Assembly (NCBI RefSeq): GCF_050436995.1
Contig: NC_134754.1
Location: 799,001-863,000, forward strand
DNA: 64,000 nt
Origin: Anticarsia gemmatalis
Taxonomy: Eukaryota; Arthropoda; Insecta; Lepidoptera; Erebidae
Reading direction: 5' to 3'
A program made the translations under genes and the position numbers. The notes under the pieces are model-generated. The model did no database searches. It was given only the letters and a program-made list of their open reading frames with translations, and had not been told where the DNA came from. This document shows positions 35,539 through 46,700 of this stretch, piece after piece. The stretch's first letter is position 1, and the number at the start of each line of letters is the position of its first letter.

Positions 35539-36780
35539 CAAAATTGTAGATTTATTTTTAAGGTCGTTATTCCGTCATTGAAGTTAAGATCAGGTTGAAT
35601 TTTAAGTAGTGTTGTTACTCACAAAATGGCTTCTTTTTCTGTATTGACTGTTATTTTTTTTAGTTAAATTCCGAATGCTGGACTAACGAAAACTTGAAAC
35701 CAATGGTTCTTTTTTATACTTTAAGAAACCGCTGTTTGTACGCTATACACTTAAATCTACTTTATAACTAATTTCTTATTATGTTAACTAAAAGTTGCTT
35801 TCCTTTTTTATGTTTTATTAAAAAAAATATGCAGCTGCATCGGTAATGTGATAAAGCAAAGCAACTATGTTTTAAATATTTTATACAACGTCGACCTTCT
35901 TTTCGAAAAAAGGAGTGCCGAGCGGTTTTTTTTATCAGATTCATTTTACATAATGATTCAAAAGTAATTATAATCCTTCTCTACCTCTTTTTATATCTTC
36001 TTTTATATCAAATTAAGTTACCAGTGTCATTACTGTATATTAACCTAAAACCTCTTTAATTAATTTGTATTTTTCTATGGCCGCCTGAGAGTTAAATATG
36101 CGTAGATCTGTAATTCCAAGACACCAATGATATTATTTTAGATTTTAATATAGTACGTTTCAAGGTTTTTTTCAACATTATATCGCTTTGGACTAGTGAT
36201 CGAAGGGTCTTGGGTTCGAACTTTGAATCCCACCCATTGCTCTGCTGACACAAATTTCCTCTAAAAGAAAGCTTTTTAGCTAAGCTTGAGTAATATTGTG
36301 TAACGTAAAATGCTTATCTCTTGAGCAACAAATAACGGAAAATATTTTAATTCAATCAAGCATTTTAAAGAAAATCTTGAAATGTACATACCTACCATAC
36401 CTGTTATTTCAATCTACCTACATAATTTTAAACACTTTATTTTTGTTTGTTGTAACATTCATTTTTGAAGTTTTATTCAATGTTCGACAACATTGGAATG
36501 CAAACAAAATGCATCAAAATCAGATAATTTATTTATTCATGACTATGTAAATATGATCTTTGTTTGTTTCTCTCTGTCACAAAAGTACAACGTATCTTTT
36601 TTTAATTATTAATAGTTACCATTATTAAATAAGTTGTATAATAAATTATACGTATAACAAGCTAATATTAAGTAGCTATAGATTAGACTATTTATATTTT
36701 TTGTACACGTGCCTATAAATAATTAAGCCAGTTTTTAATAATAAAAATAAAGATAATAAAAACTGAATCTTGTGATTTTT
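35539..36780 (+). other. 3' UTR of the CPAP1-like gene with terminal poly(A) signals
   Basis: AT-rich sequence after the stop codon with no coding potential. A cluster of overlapping AATAAA-type hexamers lies at about 36737-36760, followed by a T-rich element, so the transcript probably ends near 36.78 kb. This gives a 3' UTR of about 1.2 kb. The end point is inferred from motifs only. Confidence 0.55.
36183..36262 (+). repeat. tRNA-like SINE remnant inside 3' UTR
   Basis: The string tgggttcgaactttgaatccc resembles a tRNA T-arm (B box ggttcgaa) next to a degraded A-box-like part (ggactagtgatcg). It is too degenerate for a functional tRNA and most likely a fragment of a tRNA-derived SINE. Confidence 0.4.
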
Positions 36781-36877
36781 TTATGCATACGCTAAGTGTA
36801 AAAAATATTCTCGCACACACCGGTCATGTTTGGGTAGGAACTGCAAAAAATAGGCCCAAGTGTGTGTGCATTACTCT

Positions 36878-36923
36878 ACAAAAACGGAGTTACTTGGGTC
36901 TGCCCAAGTAACTCCGTTTTTGT
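36878..36923. repeat. perfect 21-bp hairpin with 4-nt loop
   Basis: Arms 36878-36898 and 36903-36923 are exact reverse complements (core acggagttacttggg), separated by tctg. It lies between the end of the CPAP1-like gene and the FNBP4 promoter. Confidence 0.9.
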
Positions 36924-36929
36924 TTTGCA

Positions 36930-37511
36930 ATGAATAAATGCATCTGTAAATTCCTAGAAAAAAAACCTTATGGCTGTTATCACGGCTGTTATCGAGAAAA
37001 AAACAGAAAAAATCAATGGATATAAAAATTGGAACGATGACCTTTTGCCTAAATAACAGTGTTAATAGTAACGCCATCTAGCGATACAAGACGAAGAATG
37101 CCGCAATTGACGTGCGAACTGTCTGAAATTCCGATTCAGAAATAAAAAAATATGAACGAAGTGATGGGATAATATAAGTTGTGTAGTCACGTGTAGATAT
37201 TACTAGCTACTATTTTGTTAATGATAGATTTATTGAACTTAAATCTGCCTACATTTTTAATGCTCATCATCAACATGAAAAATAATATTTAATAAGTTGG
37301 CAACACCGCATAAATATCAAAATGGCCGTCACTCGATAAAAGTCAAACGTGCAAACATAGCAGGCGCTGCAGTGTTTTTATACAATTTGTGCAATATCTT
37401 AGTCATAGTTATAGCATAAAGTTATCTGATATTTACTCTATGTCTTTAAACGCAATTCATTATAATTGCATATTCTAAACTTACATTTTTATGTGGTGTT
37501 AACTTCTTATT
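36930..37511 (+). promoter_or_regulatory. FNBP4 promoter and 5' UTR region
   Basis: This is the only space available for the FNBP4 promoter, since the upstream gene probably ends near 36.78 kb. No TATA box is obvious. Three short upstream ORFs precede the main ATG: 37322-37339, 37440-37478 and 37491-37502. They would act as uORFs only if transcription starts upstream of them. The start site itself cannot be fixed by eye. Confidence 0.45.
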
Positions 37512-37710
37512 ATGAGTAAGGCAAATTCGTTAGCTGGTTTGATAGCTAATTACGGTGATTCTGAGGATGAATCTGAAGACGATCATCGCGCAACAGGCGG
37601 GGCTCCTGAGCCTAATAATAAAAATCACTATAATGTTGGAAATGTGTCTCAGAACTATGCAAATACTGCTGTTGTCAACTCTATTCATCCCGCACCGATC
37701 GCTCATTGTC
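37512..37710 (+). CDS. FNBP4: FNBP4 exon 1
   Basis: Encodes residues 1-66: MSKANSLAGLIANYGDSEDE and an acidic, Asn-rich stretch ending IHPAPIAHC. The donor c|gtgagt is at 37711, phase 1. The 'LAGLxANYGDS(E/D)xE' start is typical of FNBP4 N-termini. The ATG context (attATGa) is weak. Confidence 0.85.
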
Positions 37711-40700
37711 GTGAGTATTTTATCAATTTATTACATTTATCTCAGATATTCCCAACATATTATCGTCTTAAAACCATGTGTTAGTATTATTTTAGTTATA
37801 TGATGAGCGTGGTGTTATTGTTGCGGGTAAATACGTACTTTTTCCATGAAGTCATTTTATTAGGTATATTGACAAACACCTGTTTGCCTGTTACCAATCG
37901 CGAGAGTTTCTATATTTGAAAGTTCAATACGTATCAGTAGTTCAAGATCAAACTTCTTTCATCCACAAGATGATATTGTTCATAGTAATAGTGGTTTATT
38001 TTTATAATGAACTATTTGAAAAATATCCAAGGTTTTTTGTAGTTTATGATAACAGCTGTCTGTTGAGTCGTATCTATGTAAATTAATGCTAATTACGATC
38101 AAACTGTAAAGTGTTCAGTATTTTACTTGATAGTATTATGTGTTTCAATGATAAAGTCATATTTATTGACCTAAAAGATTTTTATGCAGTTATTCTGCAG
38201 TCTTTATTTGATATCTTGAGATAGACAAATACAGATAGGGGAATCAACTAATGAATACAATATTTTTGATAGAAAACCAGGTATCTGTTTTTTTTTATCA
38301 AAAAATAATTCCTATTCATATGTACCTACTTGATACTTATACATGCATCATAAAGATGCCTACCTACTAAGATATTATTTTATATTGTAAGTAGCTGAAG
38401 GCAGCTGGTATAACCTACTATGATTGCTAGTACATTTATTATTGTATAAGGAAATATCCTTAAGAAACTCACTGCTCTTGAGCAATTCTACAGTTATAAT
38501 ACCTATTTAATTGATTTATAATTCAATACCTATTCAAGACAATACATGTATCTAATTGTAGAATAGCCATCTATTATTACAATCACAACAATGAGTATTA
38601 TAATGTAAACCATTGAAAGAATAATAACATCATGTTATAGTGAAAAGTGGTGAGGAAGACCTTCGCCTAGAAGTGAGTCTATAGGCAGAGAGTTTCCTTT
38701 AAACATATCATATCATGGAAGTATATTTATACTACAACAACTTAGATATATTATATAGAGCTTTTATCAAAGTTGTTGTAGTATAAATATACTTCCATTG
38801 TTTTAAGCTGTATTTACTAAATTTTCTTAGGAGACGTACAATATAGCGAGCGTACCAAGTTGCATTGTTTGTATTTGCAATTATATGATTTCCCTTTAAC
38901 TTTGTGTGTTGATAACATATCAACAATGGTTCTTAAGCCCCTATTTGCAAGATAGTGTAAGTCATAGTCTTCTGTAAAAAAAGAAAACTGTTGCTTAACT
39001 TTTGTTGCTTTTTCTCATCAGTAGAATAAAATTTAAATGTTGTTGTCTCATTTTCAGCATGGTCCGCATGTTACGATGAGTCCAGTGGCTTCACTTACTA
39101 CTGGAATCAGCAAACAAATGCTGTCACTTGGGATGCTCCTCCTGAATACTTGCTTGCACTCAAGTTGGCACAGCAACAGTTGTCAGCAGCAGGTAAATAG
39201 AATAAACTGTTTACAACACTTTTTGTTTAAGTTATATTTAGTTTTTTTTTGTTATGGCTGATTTCATAGGTGTCAATGACCTAGGCTCTCCATTTGCTTT
39301 AGAACAATGTTTTGGAGTCCTGTGTATGATTTTCGTCTGCAAGCCTGTGTACAGGCTTCAAGAGAGTGATCCATATGGACAGCTGTAAAAACAGCCTGAA
39401 TTAATGTATGGCATTAGCTTACAGGATTTTATTACATACTCAAATGTCACATATTTAGTACCTGTTTCCCATGGCTTCGTGATTATTGTTTAAAATATTT
39501 ACCCCATTCAATAGACTTTTACTAATTATATGCATTAAATCAATTTATCTATTTCAATATTAAAGAAGTGACTCATATAAATCACTTCAACAACTATGAT
39601 TTTAATAATTGTCTTAACATTCTACATTACTCTTTCTAGGCTCTGGAGAAGTATCAGCAGAAGAATGGCAACTATACCAGCAAGCATTGGCTGAGAAACA
39701 AACAACACAGATCAGACCTGTCATCAAGATGATAAAACCTAAGAAGATTGAACGTAACAGTAATGGCAATAAGGAGAAGCAGAAACAAGGCAAGAAACGG
39801 GGTCATAGTGATGAGGATGAAGAGTAAGTTATTATATTTAAGCATTAGCATTTTGAGTAAAAATAGTTTTATTGTAAGGAAGGCTGACCCCACTACCATA
39901 TAGGACAAATAGCCAGGAAGAGAGAAAGAATAAAAATAATTGTATTATTTTACAAACTTTTTCTATTAAACAAGTGTTTTAGTAACTAAACTGTGCAAAT
40001 ATTACACAATATGTGTAAATAATTGTTACAATCCAACATGTAACTTAGTTCACAAATTGACTTCTAAACTACGAACAGTTTCATTTATGAGATCTAAACA
40101 TAGAAATAGATGAACATGTACATCTAAGCTCTCCGTCCATATCCATGAATCGTGATAATGACTGAAAATATGTGGTAATGTATTATCCTTAATTAAAATC
40201 CATATTATTTTGTCTTATACAATAACAAACTCTTTTTCTTACAGGAAAATAGAACTAATAACATCATACCACAACTCAGACTCTGACTCAAACGATGAAC
40301 AGGACACTCCAGTGAAAGCATCACCTCCACCACCGTTACCAAAAGCCCAGCCAAAACCAAATAATGTGGTTAAGAAACCTAAACTAAAGCCAATAGAATA
40401 CGGACCAGCGTTGCCTCCGAACTTGAACTATAGTGCACCAATCGGACCTGAACTACCCCCGGAGATAAGCAGTAATGTTGTGAAGTCGCCTGAGATTAAG
40501 ATTCCTAGTTCTGTTAAAGAGGTATGTCTATTAATTCTATAAAATAATATTATTATACACATATGAAACTACACAGTCTAAAATGAAAGTCAAATTCGTC
40601 AGAAATTTTTGCGAAACTTGAGAAAATTGTTCTACAGAGTCAATAATTTTTATCCCATATTTTTAAACATCTCCTGCTACTATTTATGCTTTTCTTAGTT

Positions 40701-43700
40701 TCAAAAGTTGGCATAATCTTTCTGATCATGACTTTAATAAATTTTCTGTATACAGAAATCTCAAAGGGCAGATAACTGATAAATACATAAATTATTACGA
40801 CATATTTTATTTCTGTGTTGATAAGTTGAGGTATCTATGCCTAATTCTAATCGCATTAAAGAGCCGTTATCTGACGAGATAAATTTATTTGCGATTTAGG
40901 TCACAGGATGATTTATCAGTCATGAATTGTGTTAGATTGTTTCGTATTCTTATGGGTGGGTAGAAAATGTTATTTTTTTGCTATCCATAATTCAATGGGT
41001 TAGACTATACGCATAGTTCTATGGGTGGGAAAAAGAACGGATTTTTTACGTGCAACAATCACAATCTATGAAAGAAAGTAAGATACTGTGAAAATAATGT
41101 AGACCTTTCATTTTATAAGTGCCTATGATGATAAAAGCGCCTGAAAATGCTAATAATAACTTTACAATTCATTGGGAAATACGTCATTCGTGACCCTGTT
41201 TCACAACCATTTGGAATAATCCCTTCTTTGTGTGGCAGCGGTTGGCGATGATTTCACATGGTCCCTATTGACCTCTCTCATATACTCTTGATATATTCTG
41301 TCGTTACAAGCAGAATACATCACTAGTTTGAGTCAGGTCATGATATTTCTCAATTATTTTAAAGTTATTACGCTATGTGATGGTTCAAAGTTTTCAATCT
41401 GAGGTACTTGTATACTTAAAATCATCAATTTAGTTTTGGATATAAGAATTTTGATATAATAAAAGTTGTTTTGTTCCAGGAAAAAACTTCAAAACCTGCA
41501 GATGAAGACAGTCAAGACGAAACTACGCTACTAATGAAGTTAAAAGATAAAGCGAGATTACTAGAAAAATTGGGAGGTGAATTACCTAGAGAGTTGCAGA
41601 AAATGATTGATGATGAAACTGCTTCAGGATGCGCTACACCCAAGACGGATGACTCTAAATCCACCTGCAATATTGACGATTTATTAGAAGAAATTGAAAA
41701 GAGAGAATTACCAAAAATTGCTAAAAGTAAAAAAGAATCAGAAGGTCCTAAGTCTAATAATAACAGTGCGAAGAACTCTCCCATAAGAGACGGTACTCCT
41801 CCAATCCCTGAACATAAACCGTTGTTCCCAAGTATCAAGAATATTGAAGAACCACCTCCCTTACCTGTTGAAATAGAAGCAGAAGATAAAAAAGCAGAAA
41901 TTGTTGAGAAAAAGGGCGCTAATTTATACCTAAGTGATACCACTGAACGGGTTGACAATGTGAAAAAGAAACTTAGAATTTCAAATTCAGTGTTGCCAAA
42001 GAAAGAACCGGTGTATACTACGAAATATTCACAGTTTATCGAAGGCTTTTCTAACGAGAGAGTTGGTTTAGGTTTTAGTAAAGACGAAGATAGTAGTGAG
42101 AGTCCTAAGAATGCGATTACTTATGGCAACGGTTTGGTGTTTACGAAGGGAGAGACTTTGAATGAGGAGAAGAAAGATGAGGATTTGGATGACATGACGG
42201 AATTGTTGGAAATGAAGCTGAAGTATTTGAATCAACTGCAGCCGTGTTCGTTGACGCCTGTGCAAGAGATGTTGATTCAGATGCAGGTAATTTGGCATTT
42301 TTCATTTTGTTTTACGCTCAATTTGATGATGGAATTCAATTGTCATATTTTTTTTGTCGTTATATTATGGTGTAACATAATGGCGTGTTGGAAATAAAAG
42401 ACCGTGATACTGCGGTCGGCCGTAGCCGTTGCTGGCTGAATTTCGGAAACGCATTTTAAGTCTGCCCTTCAGGTGACACGGAATTATTGGTCGCGTAGCA
42501 TCGGTTGCGTATGTAAGAAACATCTGTTTCGCACGTCACCATTGCTGTGCAGTATATTATTTGTTCGGCATTTTTACGCGATTGACGTCGACATTCCACT
42601 GGGTCAACATGGCAGCGTAACTAGTCGCTGCTGCCTACATAATGTATATACCTCACCTGCTGTCCGCTTGGTTGCACTTTGCACTACTAGTCAGGCGGCG
42701 CGGCCAGCTCGGACGGCAGCACAGAATGTTACAGGTCGCATCACCACTAAATACAGAGCTGTACGTTGTCTCACTCATTCAGTCGCCAGTCTGGCGCTAG
42801 TGACGTCTTTTATTCTTGAAGTTTCTTTTTATACGTACATAATGCAACAGTGCTATCTCTTCAAGGTCTTTTTTGATACTGTGTTGTGGTGTCTGTATAG
42901 TGTCTTATTTGGTAGCTTACGGACACCACGGTGGCGCGATTGGTTGCGCCGCCATAGTGTTCCGGTGAAATATAGCTCTATGGATCGGCGTTTTGAAGAT
43001 GAAGGGTGGCCAATAAAGATGTTTTTCGTTGTTCCTTCAGACGCTGGTGGCGGCGTTCCGCGCGGGCGCGCTGTCGGCGCGCTGGTGGCGGCGCTGGGCG
43101 GCGCGCGCGGCGCGGCTGCTGGCGGCGCACGAGCGCGGCGCGGCGCCGCCCGGCTGGACCTGCGCCTTCGAGAGGTACGACCCGCGCCCGACACCCGCAC
43201 CCGTCGCCCGACATGTCCACCGCTCCACCCGCGTTACATGGGTTACGTGCAAGTGAGAAATCCGCACGATCGTATTTTACAGTTGTCCGTGACGTAATTG
43301 CGTGTGTGTGAGAAAACTGTAGTCGTTGTTGGACTGGAATAAAGTATTTCTAAAATGTAATTAAATAAACTTTTGAGATTGAACATACACTGTTCAGTAT
43401 CCTCAATCACTTTTTTCTTCAACGCCTACAAATGGTGTTGCCAAACGAACAATTTTACATAAGTACATTTATCGTTATGAAAATTTAATTACAGAAATTG
43501 GTAGACTATTTAATTATTAACTATTTTTATATTTTGAGTATTTTTATTGCTACATCTTTTTCTCCTTACGAGACGAAAACCATTTTCCAACAATAGAAAA
43601 ACAAAGGATTACAATTAATCGTCTACTGAGTATTAATGAATCTGGTTTAAAAACAAATGAAACTACAGTTTTTTTCATATGAAAATTATGTTGCTATAAA

Positions 43701-46700
43701 ATACTTTCGTAACGATTTCTTCCGACGCGTAACCCTACTCGCGACCGCGTTAAAACTGTGATCTTTTGACAATCGTTTGACACTGACTTTTGCAATACAA
43801 AGTGTTCTACTTCAAATACATAAAATTATGCGTATTTGAAGATTTCGGTCGTTTAATCTCGCGTTTCCTATGGACTATAAAATTTGGACTTTCATCGGTT
43901 TAATGCTAAAAGACTGTTGGGGTAATGTATTGATGTTGAATATGTTTTGTTATTTATTGTGTTTTTATGTTTCTCTGAGATATCTCATAGAGAAGAATTC
44001 TTGGTTGCAACTGTAACAGCCAGTGATGTCATCGAGTCCATTTCAAGATTTTTTTACATGTCGATTTTTTGAAGTGACAACGTAGAAATATCTTGAAATT
44101 GTTCTGTAATACGGTATTTTGGCCTTACGGAAATTTGTCGGACTCCTTAACTCTTGCAAGTTTTTCGTTTCAAATAATTTTAGGCTTGTTTGAATAGGGA
44201 ATTATTAATTTGCGTATCATTGGCTGCGCTAATGTATTTTTGTGGGCGCTGAGTGACTGTTTTTGTAAAATCTTGGACACTATCAAAAGATCTCAGATAA
44301 TTACATTAATTTAAAATATTGTACGCATTCTCTTACAAAAAAAAAAACAAGTCTTTCCGAGGCCGACTGAAACCTTTCATTCTTATGTCGTTCTTAGGTG
44401 GATTTGGTGGGATCGGATTGTATCTTCTTGTTAACTTTTCAATTACTTATTTTCTTTAATAATTGAAGGATCCAAAAAACACATTAGGTAGCCAACGATG
44501 CCAAATCTTTCCGATTAAATAAGCTCAACTTTATTAGGAACGTTTTAGACTGATTGTTTGCTTACATTTTCTTACGCGAAAATAATAATAGAATCCCGGT
44601 TTTGAAAAAATTCTAGTTTGAAACCGTTGTGGCTGTATATAATTTGACGCGTATATTTCAATAATTATTTTGTGTTAATCGTGACTGCAAATGTCGTAAA
44701 AAGCAGGCGGTTCAACTGCACGATAACTGTCGACTGCTTCTGCGGTCGACATAACTGCAAACTATATCTGATAACTGTTTACGGTTTACAAGAAATAAAG
44801 GCGCGAATTACGAACTTTTGTTTTGGCAATTATGGCAAATCATTAACTACTATTGCCGAAGACCACACAGTAAGTAGTCGGCAATTATCGCGTGTTCTCG
44901 AAGACTGAAATCGAATATTTATACCAATGTACCTGATTTATTTAATATATTACTGTTATCAAAAGGATAATCCTTTGACAATACTGTGATAAACTGTGAT
45001 ACAACAATAAAATAATCACAATAACTACTGAGTTTCTTTAATAACATGTAATTCCCATATATTGTAAAATAAGCTATCATCTAGCTATAAGCCCTTAAGA
45101 GTGAGGAAGACAGAAGATACGGACGGCCGCCGCGTGACGTCACAACCCAACAATTGGTGAGAGACCAAAAACTATTAAGTAAATATTTTTTAAACTTTCA
45201 AGAATATGCCCTTTGATCTTTTCCAGAATGCCGGGACGGGATCGACGTGTAAAGGATTGTGGATACTTGGTGTCATCCATTTTGGAATTTTTACCTTTTT
45301 AAATTTTGACCTCTGACACAAATCCGGAGCACGGGTTAAAGTATACATGTGTTTTTTATGTCTAAAGTTGGCCCCATACTTTTAGATAGTTCTGTGGTTA
45401 TCTTAAGATTTAATGGAGCTACTTACTCTTTTGCGAGCTATGTTTGATGCCGTTTGACGATAAGAAATAAGTAAATCGAGAGTTCGATTTTACGTTTTCT
45501 GTGAGTTGGAAATGAATAATATTATTTTGTAAAGAAACATTTTTCTCCGTCATTAGATTTTGGTTTCCATATATGTCAATTATTTTTTAATGGTTCTTAA
45601 AACATCTGTAATGGGCGTATACTGTTTACGTATACGTATTCCTTTTTGTACCTAGCGTAATTTTCTACCTTTGAGACTACAGTAAGTCTATGATTTAAAA
45701 AAATTACAGCTGATAGTAAAACGTCGAAGATTAAGTTGAAGATTAAGTTTTAAATATGTCCCCTTCCCGCGCTTTGCCAGCGTGGTGGACTCAAGGCCCA
45801 TCCTTCTCCTATCCCCTTCCTCATAAAGGGAGGATACCTTTGCCCAGCAGTGGGACATTAGTGAGTTAAATTTACATTCTATTTTTATTCCATCAATTTC
45901 TATAACGTGCAACAAACTAACTATTTAGAAAGTTTTTAAATTCTCGCGTACCTACACATAATATTATAATGTAACGGGTCTCAAACGCAAAGTTTGAATA
46001 TCTTAAGGTAATCACAAGTATGTAAAAGTACCGGGCAGTATTCCTACCTCCACGGCGCTTGTTTGATCGCAGTGTTTGTGTATGCAGGTCTGAGGGACGG
46101 TACTGCTACCGGCGCGAGTCGGACGGACTAGTGCAGTGGGAATACCCGGCTACTGCGCACACGGATATGGATATTAGTACTACGCCGCCGCATCCGGGCA
46201 TTGAAGCTAAGGTACCTTACCTGTCTTTATAAAAATAACTCATGTTGTTTAAACGAAAAATTTATAAAATATATATTTTTATTTTGAATTATTTTTCTGA
46301 GTATGTGTGATGTTTTGTAGACGCCTAGTTCTCATATGTGGCTGTCATTTGTTTTGGCTCCCATTGGTGAATTTTGGATCAACAAATAACGGTGTCTTAA
46401 AAACTATTAATAAAAATAAAATGACCGATGTTATAATCTCTAAAATCGTTAAGCTGTGTAAAGAATAATCAGTTATTCACTTTGATACTGAAAAAAATTA
46501 TAGCATTATCATACAGTAACGGGATATTAAACTGTCCCTTACATAAGAAGCTCTTAAGAGCTCTGACTTTAATTTAAAATATGTGTGTATTGTAGGAAGA
46601 AGTCCAACCACCACTACCACCTACTCCACCACCTGTAACGGTACCTTCACCACCACGCGTGGCGGCCTCCTCGTGGCGCGCGCGTACCCCGCCGCCGCCG

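Larger units (their letters stand above)
43175..46087 (+). other. FNBP4 intron 6 (2.9 kb)
   Basis: It begins with GC-rich sequence continuing from exon 6, then two AATAAA hexamers (43338-43343 and 43364-43369), then ordinary AT-rich intron. A CRE-like TGACGTCA palindrome lies at 45135-45142 in a small GC-rich patch. A LINE 3' tail occupies 45755-45866. No further exon is seen. Confidence 0.5.

Noticed and set aside
41512..41958. 148-codon minus-strand frame
   Set aside because: Antisense shadow of FNBP4 exon 5, whose sense frame is supported by splice sites and family motifs.
42473..43297. 274-codon open frame as a separate gene
   Set aside because: It runs through the intron 3' end and over exon 6 in a different frame from FNBP4, has no domain, and owes its length to GC-rich sequence with few stops.
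45135..45142. CRE site (TGACGTCA) as an internal promoter
   Set aside because: A lone 8-bp motif in an intron with no start-site evidence.
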